Assembly (NCBI RefSeq): GCF_025562715.2
Contig: NZ_JAPFCC010000001.1
Coordinates: 1,320,501 to 1,384,500, forward strand
Reading direction: 5' to 3'
Length of the DNA: 64,000 bases
Source: Endozoicomonas gorgoniicola
Lineage (GTDB): Bacteria > Pseudomonadota > Gammaproteobacteria > Pseudomonadales > Endozoicomonadaceae
The position numbers and the translations under genes are program-made. Below, piece by piece: positions 35,910 through 45,511 of this stretch (position 1 is the stretch's first letter; each line of letters opens with the position of its first letter). The notes under the pieces are model-generated. The model had not been told where the DNA came from and did no database searches. It saw nothing but the letters and a program-made list of their open reading frames with translations.

Positions 35910-37118
35910 ATGAGAATTGCCGGAAACTGGCTGTTATGCCAGCTGTGCAGGGTCATTGTATTGTCAGGGTGGGTCATGGTGCTTGCAGGGTGTGACAACT
36001 CGGTGTTACAAGACCACAATACTGGAGCAACTACTGAGGATCAGAGCATGAACCGCATCGATTCCACTCAACCTGTTGTGAAAGACTATCCGGATAACAT
36101 CAGCCGCAGCGACCGCGTCAAGGGCGCTATTTTTGGCTATCTCGCCGGGGACGCGCTGGGCTTGGGTACTCACTGGTATTACGATCTCGGTGAGCTGCAG
36201 AAGGATTTTGGTCACTGGATTGACCGTTATCAGGATCCCAGGCCGGACGGTAGTCATAGTTTCGCCAATATCAGTCGCTATCGCCATGAGCAGGGCTTAA
36301 GGGCTGGCGATATTTCCCAGACCGGAGAGCTGTTTACCCTGTTGCTGGAATCGGTCGTTGCAACAGGGCAGTACAATGAAACAGATTTCCATGACCGGCT
36401 GGATGGCTTTTTCAGTAAGCTGTCTGGAGAGAGCTTTTCCGGCCGATACACGGAATCCATTATCAGGCATATGGTTAAGCAGCGGAATGGAGGTATCAGC
36501 TGGCAGGACCGTAAGCTGGCATCCAGTTCAGATACCAGCGATGGGGCGCAAATGGCAGTGGTTCTGGCTCTGCTTTATGAGGACCCGGAAACTCTGGCTA
36601 TTGAAGCAGATAACATGATGCAGCCATTTTTCAGCAGCGACTTTGTTCGTGGTAACCAGGTGGTTTATGCCCTGACTCTTCAGGCTCTTATGAAAGGGGT
36701 GCAACTGGAAGACCTGCGTGATTATCTTTACAAACAGCTGAAGAACCCAATGATCCGCTCTTTAATCGGTGGTTATGACAATGTCCACACGGTGGTCAAT
36801 GGCGCTATTGCCTGGCACCCCGAAGTAGTGCGAATTGAACCAGCGCTGCACGTCAGTCAGGTGTACGGTATGGATTGTCAGTTAACACACCTGTTGCCAG
36901 CTAGCTATTACCTGATGCACCGTTACCCAAATGACTTTGAACAAGGGGTGCTGTCTGCCATCAATGGCGGCGGTAATAATATGGCAAGAGCCGCGCTGAC
37001 AGGAGCATTGTTAGGTGCAATGAATGGTATTCAGGGCATTCCCGAACGTTTTGTAAGGGACCTGAATTACACGGAACAGTACATGCGTCTGGCAGAGAAA
37101 CTGGCATCGTTGCCCTGA
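35910..37118 (+). CDS. Lipoprotein with ADP-ribosylglycohydrolase domain
   Basis: This 402-residue protein belongs to the ADP-ribosylglycohydrolase (DraG/ARH) fold, which removes ADP-ribose from proteins or small molecules. Family features are VKGAIFGYLAGDALGLGTHW, an SQTGE segment near residue 125, and the C-terminal GGGNNMARAALTGALLGA. The N-terminus is a lipoprotein signal with lipobox LAGC (Cys28) and Asp at +2, an inner-membrane retention signal in Enterobacteria. Bacterial members are usually cytoplasmic, so an envelope-anchored form is unusual. Start 35910 is chosen over 35865 because it begins the signal peptide. Confidence 0.8.
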   Translation: MRIAGNWLLCQLCRVIVLSGWVMVLAGCDNSVLQDHNTGATTEDQSMNRIDSTQPVVKDYPDNISRSDRVKGAIFGYLAGDALGLGTHWYYDLGELQKDFGHWIDRYQDPRPDGSHSFANISRYRHEQGLRAGDISQTGELFTLLLESVVATGQYNETDFHDRLDGFFSKLSGESFSGRYTESIIRHMVKQRNGGISWQDRKLASSSDTSDGAQMAVVLALLYEDPETLAIEADNMMQPFFSSDFVRGNQVVYALTLQALMKGVQLEDLRDYLYKQLKNPMIRSLIGGYDNVHTVVNGAIAWHPEVVRIEPALHVSQVYGMDCQLTHLLPASYYLMHRYPNDFEQGVLSAINGGGNNMARAALTGALLGAMNGIQGIPERFVRDLNYTEQYMRLAEKLASLP

Positions 37119-37199
37119 CACAACATGCTCTGGACAATTTGATACAACTTTCATTGACCTGTTGGATGGCAACCGATGAATCCCTCGTGTTATCTTTTA

Positions 37200-37215
37200 A
37201 TGTATATATAAACAG
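37200..37215 (+). promoter_or_regulatory. LexA-box-like operator upstream of ftsK
   Basis: ATGT-ATATATAA-ACAG differs from the gammaproteobacterial LexA consensus CTGT-N8-ACAG at one base, and its centre is AT-rich like strong LexA boxes. It lies 105 bases before the ftsK start. E. coli ftsK (dinH) is SOS-inducible through an upstream LexA box, which supports the reading. Confidence 0.5.
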
Positions 37216-37319
37216 TCCTTCAGGAACTTGACCGGGAATAGTGACCACAGCAGGGCAGGCTATTCCCGGTCCGGCTCCCAGCCGGGACCCTTGCGAGGCT
37301 ATTTTTTAATAGACTGGGA

Positions 37320-39773
37320 ATGTCTGAAAATTCGAGAAAAAAACGCGGTAGTACGGACCGTTCACAACCGGCAAGCATCAAAAAAAAATTTGTGAAGTCA
37401 TCCATCCGTGATTCACTGAATGACGCCCTTGCATTGCGACTGCGGGAGGCAGGAATGCTGGTGCTGCTGGTGCTGGCGGGTTTCTTGTCTGCGGCGCTGA
37501 TGACCTATGCGGCAGAAGATCCTGGCTGGAACTACGCAGGTTTTGACGGTGAAATTATCAATGCTACAGGACGTGTCGGTGCCTGGTTTGCTGATTTTCT
37601 GTTTTCTCTGTTTGGGCTCTTCGCGTGGATGGTCCCGCTGGTGTTGTTTGGCAAAGTAGCACTGATTGTCCGCTACCGATACGAAACCTGGCAGTGGAGT
37701 CTTAGTCTTTTCACGGTACGCTTTTTCGGAATGGTACTGGCACTATGTGCCGGGTCGGCTCTGGCCGGGTTGTACTTTCCTGAGATCAGCGGGTTGCCAT
37801 CGTCTACGGGAGGCATCGTTGGTCATATTATCCTTCAGCAGTTTTTACCCGTGTTTAATGCGGTAGGCAGCAGCCTGCTGCTGTTAGCCGTGTTTATCAC
37901 CGGATTAACGCTGTATACCGATATTTCCTGGTTCCGGGTGATTGACCTGATGGGGAGGCTGGTGATCTGGGCGTTGACGGCCTGTCTGACGGTTGGACGT
38001 CGCTGGACTACAGTTGCTTACCACCGCCTACAGAATGCACTGGATCAATGGCGGGATCGACGGGCAGAAGCCAGGGCGCGGAAGGCAAAGAAAAAAGAAG
38101 AAGCCAAAGTAGCGAACCGTGAAGATAAGGTTGCACCAGCCTTATTGCCTGTTATCGAGGCACCAGAGTCTGAAGTCAAAATAGAGTCAAAGCCCCACAA
38201 TGTCACCGCAAGTAGCAGCGTTGAAAGCAGTCCCCGTAAGGAACGACAGGAAACTCTGTTTGAAGAGTTGCCGGAAGGTCGTTTTCCAGCGGTTGGTTTG
38301 CTCGACGAAGTGGCTAACTCAAACGGTGGTATCAGTCAGGATGACCTGAATGCAGTATCGCGTTTATTAGAGCTTAAACTCAAAGACTTTGGCGTTGACG
38401 CTGAAGTCGTGGCTGCCCATCCCGGTCCCGTGATTACCCGTTACGAGATTCAACCGGCACCGGGCACCAAAGCCAGCAAAATCAGTAATCTGGCAAAAGA
38501 CCTGGCCCGGTCTCTGGCAGTGATCAGCGTCCGGGTGGTGGAAGTGATCCCCGGTAAATCTGTGATGGGTATTGAGATTCCCAACGATGACCGGGAGATT
38601 GTTTACTTTAGCGAAGTGGTTTCGGCAAAAGCCTTCGACCAGGCCAAGTCTCCCTTGTCCCTTGCCCTGGGTCACGATATAGGCGGTCAGCCTGTGGTGG
38701 TTAACCTTGCGAAAATGCCCCATTTGCTGGTGGCGGGTACCACCGGCTCGGGTAAATCGGTGGGTGTTAACGCCATGATTCTGTCCATGCTGTTTAAAGC
38801 AAGTCCTGAAGATGTGCGGCTGATCATGATTGACCCGAAAATGCTGGAACTGTCTATCTATGACGGCATTCCACACTTGCTGGCACCGGTTGTGACCGAC
38901 ATGAAAGAAGCAGCCAATTCCCTGCGCTGGTGTGTGGCTGAAATGGAGCGTCGTTATAAGCTGATGGCGGCTCTCGGGGTTCGTAATATTGCGGGCTACA
39001 ACCAGAAGGTAAAAGAGGCTCGCGGTCAGGGGGAACCACTGCGCGACCCGTTCTTTGAGCCTTTGTCTCTGGGTGGCGAAGCGCCACCAGAACTGGATAC
39101 CCTGCCATTTATCGTGGTGGTGGTGGATGAATTTGCCGACATGATGATGATTGTTGGTAAGAAGGTTGAAGAGCTGATTGCCCGGATTGCCCAGAAAGCC
39201 CGTGCAGCGGGTATTCACCTGATTCTTGCCACGCAGCGGCCTTCCGTTGATGTGATTACCGGTCTGATCAAGGCTAACGTACCGACCCGTATCAGTTTTC
39301 AGGTATCGAGTAAAATTGACTCTCGTACCATCATTGATCAGGGTGGGGCGGAGCAGTTGTTAGGGCATGGTGATATGCTCTATCTGCCTCCTGGAACCAG
39401 TGTACCGATCCGTGTTCATGGTGCCTTTGTCAGTGATGATGAAGTTCACCGGGTGGTGGCTGACTGGAAAAAACGTGGTGTGCCGGATTATATTGATGAC
39501 ATTCTTAACGGTGTCGAAGCCGGTTCATCTGGCGGTAGTGCTTTCAGCGCAGGGCTGGACGGAGACAGCGAACAGGACCCGTTATACGACGAAACCGTTG
39601 CTTTTGTGACGGAGAGTCGCAGGGTGTCCATCTCTTCGGTACAGCGTAAGTTTAAAATCGGTTATAACCGCTCCGCTAATATCATTGAAGCCATGGAGCA
39701 GGCGGGGGTGATCAGTCCGGCAGGGACCAATGGTGCCCGTGAAGTGATCGCTCCGCCGCCGGTAAAAAATTAA
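37320..39773 (+). CDS. ftsK: DNA translocase FtsK
   Basis: FtsK is a septal DNA pump that clears and aligns chromosome termini at division. The 817-residue protein has about four N-terminal membrane helices (residues 45-220), a short charged linker, and the motor. Walker A is GTTGSGKSVGVN and Walker B VVVVDEFADM. The C-terminal gamma winged helix (SISSVQRKFKIGYNRSANIIEAMEQ) reads KOPS sites. The linker is far shorter than in E. coli (1329 residues) and close to Pseudomonas. It is followed by lolA and rarA as in E. coli. Confidence 0.97.
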   Translation: MSENSRKKRGSTDRSQPASIKKKFVKSSIRDSLNDALALRLREAGMLVLLVLAGFLSAALMTYAAEDPGWNYAGFDGEIINATGRVGAWFADFLFSLFGLFAWMVPLVLFGKVALIVRYRYETWQWSLSLFTVRFFGMVLALCAGSALAGLYFPEISGLPSSTGGIVGHIILQQFLPVFNAVGSSLLLLAVFITGLTLYTDISWFRVIDLMGRLVIWALTACLTVGRRWTTVAYHRLQNALDQWRDRRAEARARKAKKKEEAKVANREDKVAPALLPVIEAPESEVKIESKPHNVTASSSVESSPRKERQETLFEELPEGRFPAVGLLDEVANSNGGISQDDLNAVSRLLELKLKDFGVDAEVVAAHPGPVITRYEIQPAPGTKASKISNLAKDLARSLAVISVRVVEVIPGKSVMGIEIPNDDREIVYFSEVVSAKAFDQAKSPLSLALGHDIGGQPVVVNLAKMPHLLVAGTTGSGKSVGVNAMILSMLFKASPEDVRLIMIDPKMLELSIYDGIPHLLAPVVTDMKEAANSLRWCVAEMERRYKLMAALGVRNIAGYNQKVKEARGQGEPLRDPFFEPLSLGGEAPPELDTLPFIVVVVDEFADMMMIVGKKVEELIARIAQKARAAGIHLILATQRPSVDVITGLIKANVPTRISFQVSSKIDSRTIIDQGGAEQLLGHGDMLYLPPGTSVPIRVHGAFVSDDEVHRVVADWKKRGVPDYIDDILNGVEAGSSGGSAFSAGLDGDSEQDPLYDETVAFVTESRRVSISSVQRKFKIGYNRSANIIEAMEQAGVISPAGTNGAREVIAPPPVKN

Positions 39774-39818
39774 TCGGTTGTTTTATTGTTTTTATTGTTG
39801 ATGTTGCTGCCAGGTTCT

Positions 39819-40514
39819 ATGTTTAAGCATTTAAAAGTCATTGCCCTGTTTTCTGCTGTTGCGTTGTCTGTAGGTTCTCCTGTTAACGTTGTGGCTGCTC
39901 CGGTCAAACCGGTTGTTGCTCCCCCTGTACAGAAGCATGATGCCAAAGCGGCTGAAAAGCTGATCCGTAAGCTGACTAAAATTCGTACGATTTCTGCGAA
40001 GTTCAAACAGGAGTCGATTGGCTCTGATGGCCGGATACGAACAGAGTCCGGCTCTATGCAGATCAAGCGTCCGGGCAAGTTTCGCTGGAATACCGCGTCG
40101 CCTTTTGAGCAGGAGATTGTCTCCCTCGACAAAAAAGTCTGGCTGGTCGATCGTGATCTGCAGCAGGTCATTATTCAGATTCAGGATGAGCGAATGTCCA
40201 ACACACCGGCGCAGCTATTGAGCGGTAATGTTAAGGAATTTCTGAAAGATTATCAGATTGGTCTGTATCGTGATGATAAGCAGGAGCGATATACTCTGAC
40301 ACCCACAGGAGATTCAGACCTGTTTGAAAAACTGGATATTGTTTTTCGTGACGGTGTACTGAGCAGCATCGAGTTGCGGGACTCTCTGGGTGGTCGCCGT
40401 CGTGTAGAGCTGAGCGATGTCAATGTCAACGGGATGATCAGCGACAGTGATTTCAGGGTTAAGATCCCCAAAGGCTATGATGTAATCGATCAAACCAGTA
40501 ACACTGAGCAATAA
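39819..40514 (+). CDS. lolA: Outer-membrane lipoprotein carrier protein LolA
   Basis: LolA carries lipoproteins across the periplasm from LolCDE to LolB. The 231-residue protein has a signal peptide ending near VVAAP and the LolA fold, with ISAKFKQES, RPGKFRWNT and the C-terminal FRVKIPKGYDVIDQ. ATG 39819 is chosen because it starts the signal peptide and has AGG upstream. The frame extends 11 codons further. Six bases separate it from rarA. Confidence 0.93.
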   Translation: MFKHLKVIALFSAVALSVGSPVNVVAAPVKPVVAPPVQKHDAKAAEKLIRKLTKIRTISAKFKQESIGSDGRIRTESGSMQIKRPGKFRWNTASPFEQEIVSLDKKVWLVDRDLQQVIIQIQDERMSNTPAQLLSGNVKEFLKDYQIGLYRDDKQERYTLTPTGDSDLFEKLDIVFRDGVLSSIELRDSLGGRRRVELSDVNVNGMISDSDFRVKIPKGYDVIDQTSNTEQ

Positions 40515-40520
40515 GTTACT

Positions 40521-41852
40521 ATGGCATCACTTTTTGACACTCCCGGCACTCATGCCCGTTTTGAGCCACTGGCTGCCCGCATGAGACCTCGAAACCTGGA
40601 TGAATACCTTGGGCAGGCACATATCCTTGCCCGTGGGAAACCTTTGCGGGAAGCCCTTGAGCAGGGGGCTGTTCATTCTATGGTGTTCTGGGGGCCGCCC
40701 GGTGTGGGAAAAACGACACTGGCTAAGTTGATTGCTGGTTTGTGTGATGCCCGCTTTGAAACGCTCTCGGCAGTCTTGTCGGGCGTAAAAGATATACGTG
40801 CAGCGGTGGATCGGGCAAGAGATGAACAGCTGATGCACAACCGTAAAACGATCCTGTTTGTGGACGAGGTACACCGCTTTAACAAGTCTCAGCAGGATGC
40901 ATTCCTGCCACATATTGAAGACGGCACCATTATCTTTATTGGCGCGACCACAGAAAACCCTTCGTTTGAGTTGAATAACGCACTTCTCTCCCGTGCCAGG
41001 GTCTATGTACTGCGCTCGTTGCAGCAGGACGATCTAAGGCATGTTATTCAGCAGGCACTGAATGATGAACGAGGTCTGGCGGGGCGAACTATTACTCTGG
41101 AATCGGAAGCGGAGCAGGTGCTTATTCGTTATGCAGACGGTGATGCGCGACGGGTTCTGAATATTCTGGAAGTGGCTGCCGACCTGAGTGACGACGGTGT
41201 TATAAGGGCTGAAAGCGTCACCGATATTCTGGCAGACAGCGGGCGCAGGTTTGATAAAGGCGGAGAGGTGTTTTATGACCAGATCTCAGCGTTTCATAAA
41301 TCGGTCAGGGGTTCCAATCCAGATGCGGCACTGTACTGGGCAGCAAGAATAGTAGACGGTGGTGCTGATCCTTTGTACATCATTCGTCGTCTGGTAGCGA
41401 TTGCCAGTGAGGATATCGGCAATGCTGACCCAAGAGCCCTTGAGATCACTATGAACGCCTGGCAGGCTTTTGAACGACTGGGCGCTCCGGAAGGTCTTCT
41501 GGCTCTTGCTCATGCAACGGTTTACTGTGCCTGTGCGGCAAAAAGCAATGCTGTGTATCTGGCCTGGAAGGCTGCACTGGATGATGTGCGTGGCAACCCT
41601 TCCCATGAAGTCCCTCTGCATTTACGCAATGCGCCGACAAAGCTGATGGGAGAGCTGGGGTACGGTGCTGAATATCGTTATGCCCATGATGAAGTGGGTG
41701 CTTATGCGGCGGGTGAGTGTTACTTCCCGGACACTATGGAACCGAGGCAGTATTATCAGCCCAACGACCGTGGTCTTGAAATAAAAATCAGGGACAAGCT
41801 GGCTTTCCTGAAAGATTTGGACGCCAGTAGCTCCAGACAACGAAGGCAGTGA
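40521..41852 (+). CDS. rarA: Replication-associated recombination protein RarA (MgsA)
   Basis: RarA is a clamp-loader-like AAA+ ATPase acting at stalled replication forks. The 443-residue protein begins with RMRPRNLDEYLGQ and has Walker A GPPGVGKTT, Walker B ILFVDEVHRFNKSQQDA and sensor region GATTENPSFELN. The C-terminal tetramerisation region includes HLRNAPTKLMGELGYG. In E. coli serS follows directly; here about 5.5 kb of other genes intervene. Confidence 0.95.
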   Translation: MASLFDTPGTHARFEPLAARMRPRNLDEYLGQAHILARGKPLREALEQGAVHSMVFWGPPGVGKTTLAKLIAGLCDARFETLSAVLSGVKDIRAAVDRARDEQLMHNRKTILFVDEVHRFNKSQQDAFLPHIEDGTIIFIGATTENPSFELNNALLSRARVYVLRSLQQDDLRHVIQQALNDERGLAGRTITLESEAEQVLIRYADGDARRVLNILEVAADLSDDGVIRAESVTDILADSGRRFDKGGEVFYDQISAFHKSVRGSNPDAALYWAARIVDGGADPLYIIRRLVAIASEDIGNADPRALEITMNAWQAFERLGAPEGLLALAHATVYCACAAKSNAVYLAWKAALDDVRGNPSHEVPLHLRNAPTKLMGELGYGAEYRYAHDEVGAYAAGECYFPDTMEPRQYYQPNDRGLEIKIRDKLAFLKDLDASSSRQRRQ

Positions 41853-42207
41853 AACGGTAATTAATTTTATAAAAAGCCTCTGGCTTTCAGGCAAAGGTTG
41901 CAGAGCAGGCAGTCTGAAAGGCTGCTATATTTCCTCCCGCTAAGGGCTAACAACCTGCTATACCACAGTGCCACCCAGTAATAAGTAACAGCACTGTGAA
42001 GTATCTATGACCGCTCAAATTAAGACAGCCGTAGCGGTTTCTCACATGGAATGCGTTGCCCGATAATATCCGTTTTCAAGTTCCAGCCTCAGTTGAGGCA
42101 GATACTCAGCTATCGCTGGAGCTGGAAACTTGCGGCCTGATTAAGGAATTTCTGTTGCTCACCGTAAGGATGATGTCAGATAAACCTCAAAGCTTAAAAG
42201 TCTTAAA
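41853..42207. other. Intergenic region after rarA
   Basis: No gene is seen. An imperfect inverted repeat pairs CAAGTTCCAGC (42077-42087) with GCTGGAAACTTG (42121-42132) and could fold in the transcript. The last 30 bases before the next gene (from about 42195, AAAGTCTTAAAATGAAG) are closely repeated before the paralogue at 43384, marking the edge of a tandem duplication. Confidence 0.45.
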
Positions 42208-43290
42208 ATGAAGCAATTCAATAAATCGACACTTAGGTTCTTCGCTGCATTCTTTTTTCTGATGCCATTTTGGGTGTTTGCCGTAAACACTCACAATGAG
42301 TACGTCTACAAGTTTACAACGCCTTCTGGAGGAGAAGAGACAGTAACGATGCAAATGCGTGACATTGATTCTAATACGGATCAAGCAAGACGGGTTGGGA
42401 TTATAGTCTGGCCAGGGGATGGGTCTGATAGAACTGGTGTTTCAAGGGCTTACGGTTTAGCCGATTATAGGGACAGGCGACTAGCGGATTACGACAATTT
42501 ATCTTGTCTCAGTATGGCGGAAAAATTTTTCGACCCCCAGCTATGGAATTTTCGCGTATTTTCACGTCTAAACCAATGGGCTAATTATTTACTCCCCTTG
42601 CCATTGAGTAACAGACTGTTTTCATATTTAGATCATCTGGCTAATTATCTTGGTTGGTCATTGTTGTACCCTTCTGACCCTGATTACCACATGAGTTTCG
42701 GCATACCTACATTTATTAACCCCGCCAACCTTCGGGAGCTTTGGCACACTAATGAATCCACCTGGGCTTCCCGATACAGGAATAGATCTTTCGGTACTTT
42801 GTCAAATGCCAGAGTGACCGGAGTCAGGGAAAGAACACCAACTGAAGTAACTTATAGTGTAGTGGCACCTCATTTCAGCGGAATCATTACGTTTGGAAGC
42901 ATTACATTAAACCGAAGAGCAGAAGTCACCCATGCCAATTTTGGACGGTATGGAAGTGTTACGCTTATTTCCTCTTCTTATGATGTTCCAGATAATGAGC
43001 CTGATTTATCCTATTACAATTTTAACTCTTTCTATGGGCCCGTTTACGATGGGTACTATTCCTCCGAAGTGCCTTCTTCCGATGAGCAAACTTCCGAAGT
43101 GCCCTCTTCCGATGAGCAAACTTCCGATGAGCCCTCTTCCGAAGGGTACTATTACGATGAGTGCTGTTCTGCTGGAAATCTTAGGGCTGAGGAACCAGGA
43201 GGCTTACAAGAACCTTCCAGCTCAAGTGAACCGCTCTGCACCAACGTATGCAGATGCAGACACTGCCGCAATAGGCATTTCAGGCAATAA
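42208..43290 (+). CDS. Secreted protein, tandem paralogue 1, with Ser/Asp/Glu repeats
   Basis: This is a 360-residue protein of a family I do not recognise. A signal peptide (FFAAFFFLMPFWVFA) is followed by THNEYVYKFTTPSGGEE. A body of about 230 residues is shared with the next gene, best seen in the segments FSRLNQWANYL, IPTFINPAN and RRAEVTHANFGRYGSVTLI. The C-terminal tail differs: it has 10-residue repeats of the type EVPSSDEQTS (about 43067-43150), then a Cys-rich end (CRCRHCRNRH). The export signal and acidic repeats suggest an extracellular or surface role. Confidence 0.65.
   Translation: MKQFNKSTLRFFAAFFFLMPFWVFAVNTHNEYVYKFTTPSGGEETVTMQMRDIDSNTDQARRVGIIVWPGDGSDRTGVSRAYGLADYRDRRLADYDNLSCLSMAEKFFDPQLWNFRVFSRLNQWANYLLPLPLSNRLFSYLDHLANYLGWSLLYPSDPDYHMSFGIPTFINPANLRELWHTNESTWASRYRNRSFGTLSNARVTGVRERTPTEVTYSVVAPHFSGIITFGSITLNRRAEVTHANFGRYGSVTLISSSYDVPDNEPDLSYYNFNSFYGPVYDGYYSSEVPSSDEQTSEVPSSDEQTSDEPSSEGYYYDECCSAGNLRAEEPGGLQEPSSSSEPLCTNVCRCRHCRNRHFRQ
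43067..43150 (+). repeat. 30-bp tandem repeat coding for Ser/Asp/Glu decapeptides
   Basis: Two near-identical 30-bp units and a third partial, diverged unit encode EVPSSDEQTS, EVPSSDEQTS and DEPSSEG. In-frame units like these can change in number by slippage without breaking the protein. Confidence 0.6.
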
Positions 43291-43383
43291 ACTCAAACAA
43301 AGTCAACGATAAACTCACTACTCAGACATGTTGACCTCAAATGCCTTTGGCGCAAGAAAAACAGCTAACTGAAAAGTCTTAAA

Positions 43384-44253
43384 ATGAAGAAATCCAATAA
43401 ATTGATACTGAAGGTCTTTGTTGTATTCCTTTCCCTGATGCCATTTTGGGAGTTTGCCAAAGGTACTCACAATGAATACACCTACAAATTTATAACGCCT
43501 GACCGAGGTGAAGAGAAATTCCAGTTTAAAACATATGACCATCGTTTCTTTGATGATAGTCTTACTTTATCTGATGTTAGTATTTACATTTGTCCAGAGG
43601 GTGAGCCCGAAAGAAATAACATTCTTCGGACTTTTAGCGTTCAGAATGACGGCCCGCAAATAATGACAACGACTGATTTGGATCAGCTTGCTAATATTTT
43701 TCCCCCCCGGCCATGTAATGACAGTATATTCACACGTCTAAACCAATGGGCTAATTTTCTACCCTGGCCATTAAGTAACAGCATATTTTTATATTTAGAC
43801 CAACAGGTTAGTAACCTTAATAGTTTATTGCCCCCATCCGGCCTGCAACGGTCTTTCAGAATACCTACATTTTTTAACCCCGCCAACATTGGAGCACTTG
43901 AAAGCATAGAGAATCCCGGAAATTTATCGACTGTCACAGTTACCGGAATCCGGCAACAAACACCAACTGAAACAACTTTTAGCGTCGAGGCACCTCATTT
44001 CAGATGGGGCCGAACGTATGGAAGCATTACGGTAAATCGACGCGCAGAAGTCACCCATGCCAATTTTGGATTGTATGGAAGTGTTACACTGATTTCCTCT
44101 TCTTATGATGTTCAAGATGAACAGCCTGAAGTAGACCCGGAAGGCTATGATTCTGATTACCCTGACCCTGATGACGGTGAAGGTTTAAGAACCGGTCCAT
44201 GCGAATGTTGTGGCTGTCCTGTCCGCGGAAGACACCGCTCAGATTATCAATAA
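43384..44253 (+). CDS. Secreted protein, tandem paralogue 2
   Basis: The 289-residue product is a paralogue of the preceding gene, with the same signal peptide style (FVVFLSLMPFWEFA), the same THNEY start to the mature protein and the same conserved stretches IFTRLNQWANFL, IPTFFNPAN and RRAEVTHANFGLYGSVTLI. The C-terminal tail is short and acidic (DSDYPDPDDGEG) and ends in a small Cys-rich patch. The function is unknown. The conserved upstream AAGTCTTAAAATGAAG shows that the duplication included the translation start region. Confidence 0.65.
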   Translation: MKKSNKLILKVFVVFLSLMPFWEFAKGTHNEYTYKFITPDRGEEKFQFKTYDHRFFDDSLTLSDVSIYICPEGEPERNNILRTFSVQNDGPQIMTTTDLDQLANIFPPRPCNDSIFTRLNQWANFLPWPLSNSIFLYLDQQVSNLNSLLPPSGLQRSFRIPTFFNPANIGALESIENPGNLSTVTVTGIRQQTPTETTFSVEAPHFRWGRTYGSITVNRRAEVTHANFGLYGSVTLISSSYDVQDEQPEVDPEGYDSDYPDPDDGEGLRTGPCECCGCPVRGRHRSDYQ

Positions 44254-44326
44254 ACTGACCTCAAAACCCAGTAACCTCTTTAATCTGGCGGCTGACTGTC
44301 TGGTACGCACCATTTTTTTGAGCGGG

Positions 44327-45511
44327 TCAGGTATTACCTTTATCCAACAGTTTGGTGCCAAAGACATTGATACCGATCAGCCCCAGTGGAGCAGTGAAAA
44401 CAATGGCAAGTACTGCCAGCGCCAGAATCAGCTCACCTTCCGGTAAGCCTGCCGCCAGAGCCACACCGCCCAATGCTGCCTGCACGGTAGCTTTTGGGCA
44501 GTAGGCAATCACACAGAAAATCCGTTCCTGCACTGACAAGCTCGAGAACTGGGTAGCGATTAATACCCCGATGGAACGAAATACAAGACCGCCGGCAATG
44601 GCTAACAAACCCGTAAAACCTGCGTTCAGGGCGACTTCAATATTGACGGACATTCCGATCAGGACAAACAGAATAATCTGAGCAAAGAACCAGATTTTGC
44701 CAAACTGTCCGGACAGCTCAACCGCGCTGCTTTCTGCCCGTTCAAGTAACAGAAAGCCAACAGTCATAACACCCAGCAGGGCAGCGCTGTCAATCATTTC
44801 ACCGACTTCCACCATCGCAACAGCGACGGTGAGCAGAATAAGCACTTTCTCTACGACGGCTATTTTGCTGCGATGGAACAGCCACGCCAGAAACAGGCCA
44901 ATGATAATACCCGGCAGCAGTCCGGTAATAATGGAAACGGGGATAGCCAGTAGCGCTGAGCTAATACTGATGCTCTCTTCGGTGGTGGCCAGTCCCAGAC
45001 AGATAGAGAAAAAGGTAATAGCAAACACGTCGTCTACCGAAGCACCTGCCAGCACAATAGTCGGTACGGCATTTTTCTGTCCATAGCCTTTTGACTGTAG
45101 CTCCAGCATGGAAGGAACCACCACAGCAGGGGAAACCGCTGCCAGCATAAAGCCGGTCAAGCCAGCCACTGCCCAGTCAAAACCGAACAGATAATTCAGG
45201 ATCACCGTCAGTGCGCCACCTTCAAAAATACAGGGGATAAACGTCATCAGCAGGGCGGATAGTCCAGCCCGGTTAAGAGTGGAGCGACTGATGCCCAGAC
45301 CGGCTTTAAGCAGAATAATGATCAGCGCCAGTGTCTTCAGAAAGCCTGAGCTTTCATGCAACGATGCAGGCAGTTGGTCACCCAGAAAATAGCCAATGGC
45401 AATGCCGACCAGAACCATGCCCAGAACGGCAGGTAGTTTGATGCACTGAGTCAGTCTGCCAGCCGCCCAGCCGCCAAACAGAATCAGAAAAAAGAGAATA
45501 CCGAGATTCAT
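44327..45511 (-). CDS. Cation/proton antiporter
   Basis: This 394-residue integral membrane protein of the Na+/H+ exchanger (CPA) family has about 12 membrane helices. The functional region includes LAGASVDDVFAITFFS, with the paired aspartates expected for proton/cation exchange, and LPAVLGMVLVGIAIGYFLG near the N-terminus. No regulatory TrkA-N domain follows. Sodium or potassium export is likely in a marine organism, but the ion is not determined by sequence. It converges with the secreted paralogues and is monocistronic. Confidence 0.85.
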   Translation of the reverse strand: MNLGILFFLILFGGWAAGRLTQCIKLPAVLGMVLVGIAIGYFLGDQLPASLHESSGFLKTLALIIILLKAGLGISRSTLNRAGLSALLMTFIPCIFEGGALTVILNYLFGFDWAVAGLTGFMLAAVSPAVVVPSMLELQSKGYGQKNAVPTIVLAGASVDDVFAITFFSICLGLATTEESISISSALLAIPVSIITGLLPGIIIGLFLAWLFHRSKIAVVEKVLILLTVAVAMVEVGEMIDSAALLGVMTVGFLLLERAESSAVELSGQFGKIWFFAQIILFVLIGMSVNIEVALNAGFTGLLAIAGGLVFRSIGVLIATQFSSLSVQERIFCVIAYCPKATVQAALGGVALAAGLPEGELILALAVLAIVFTAPLGLIGINVFGTKLLDKGNT

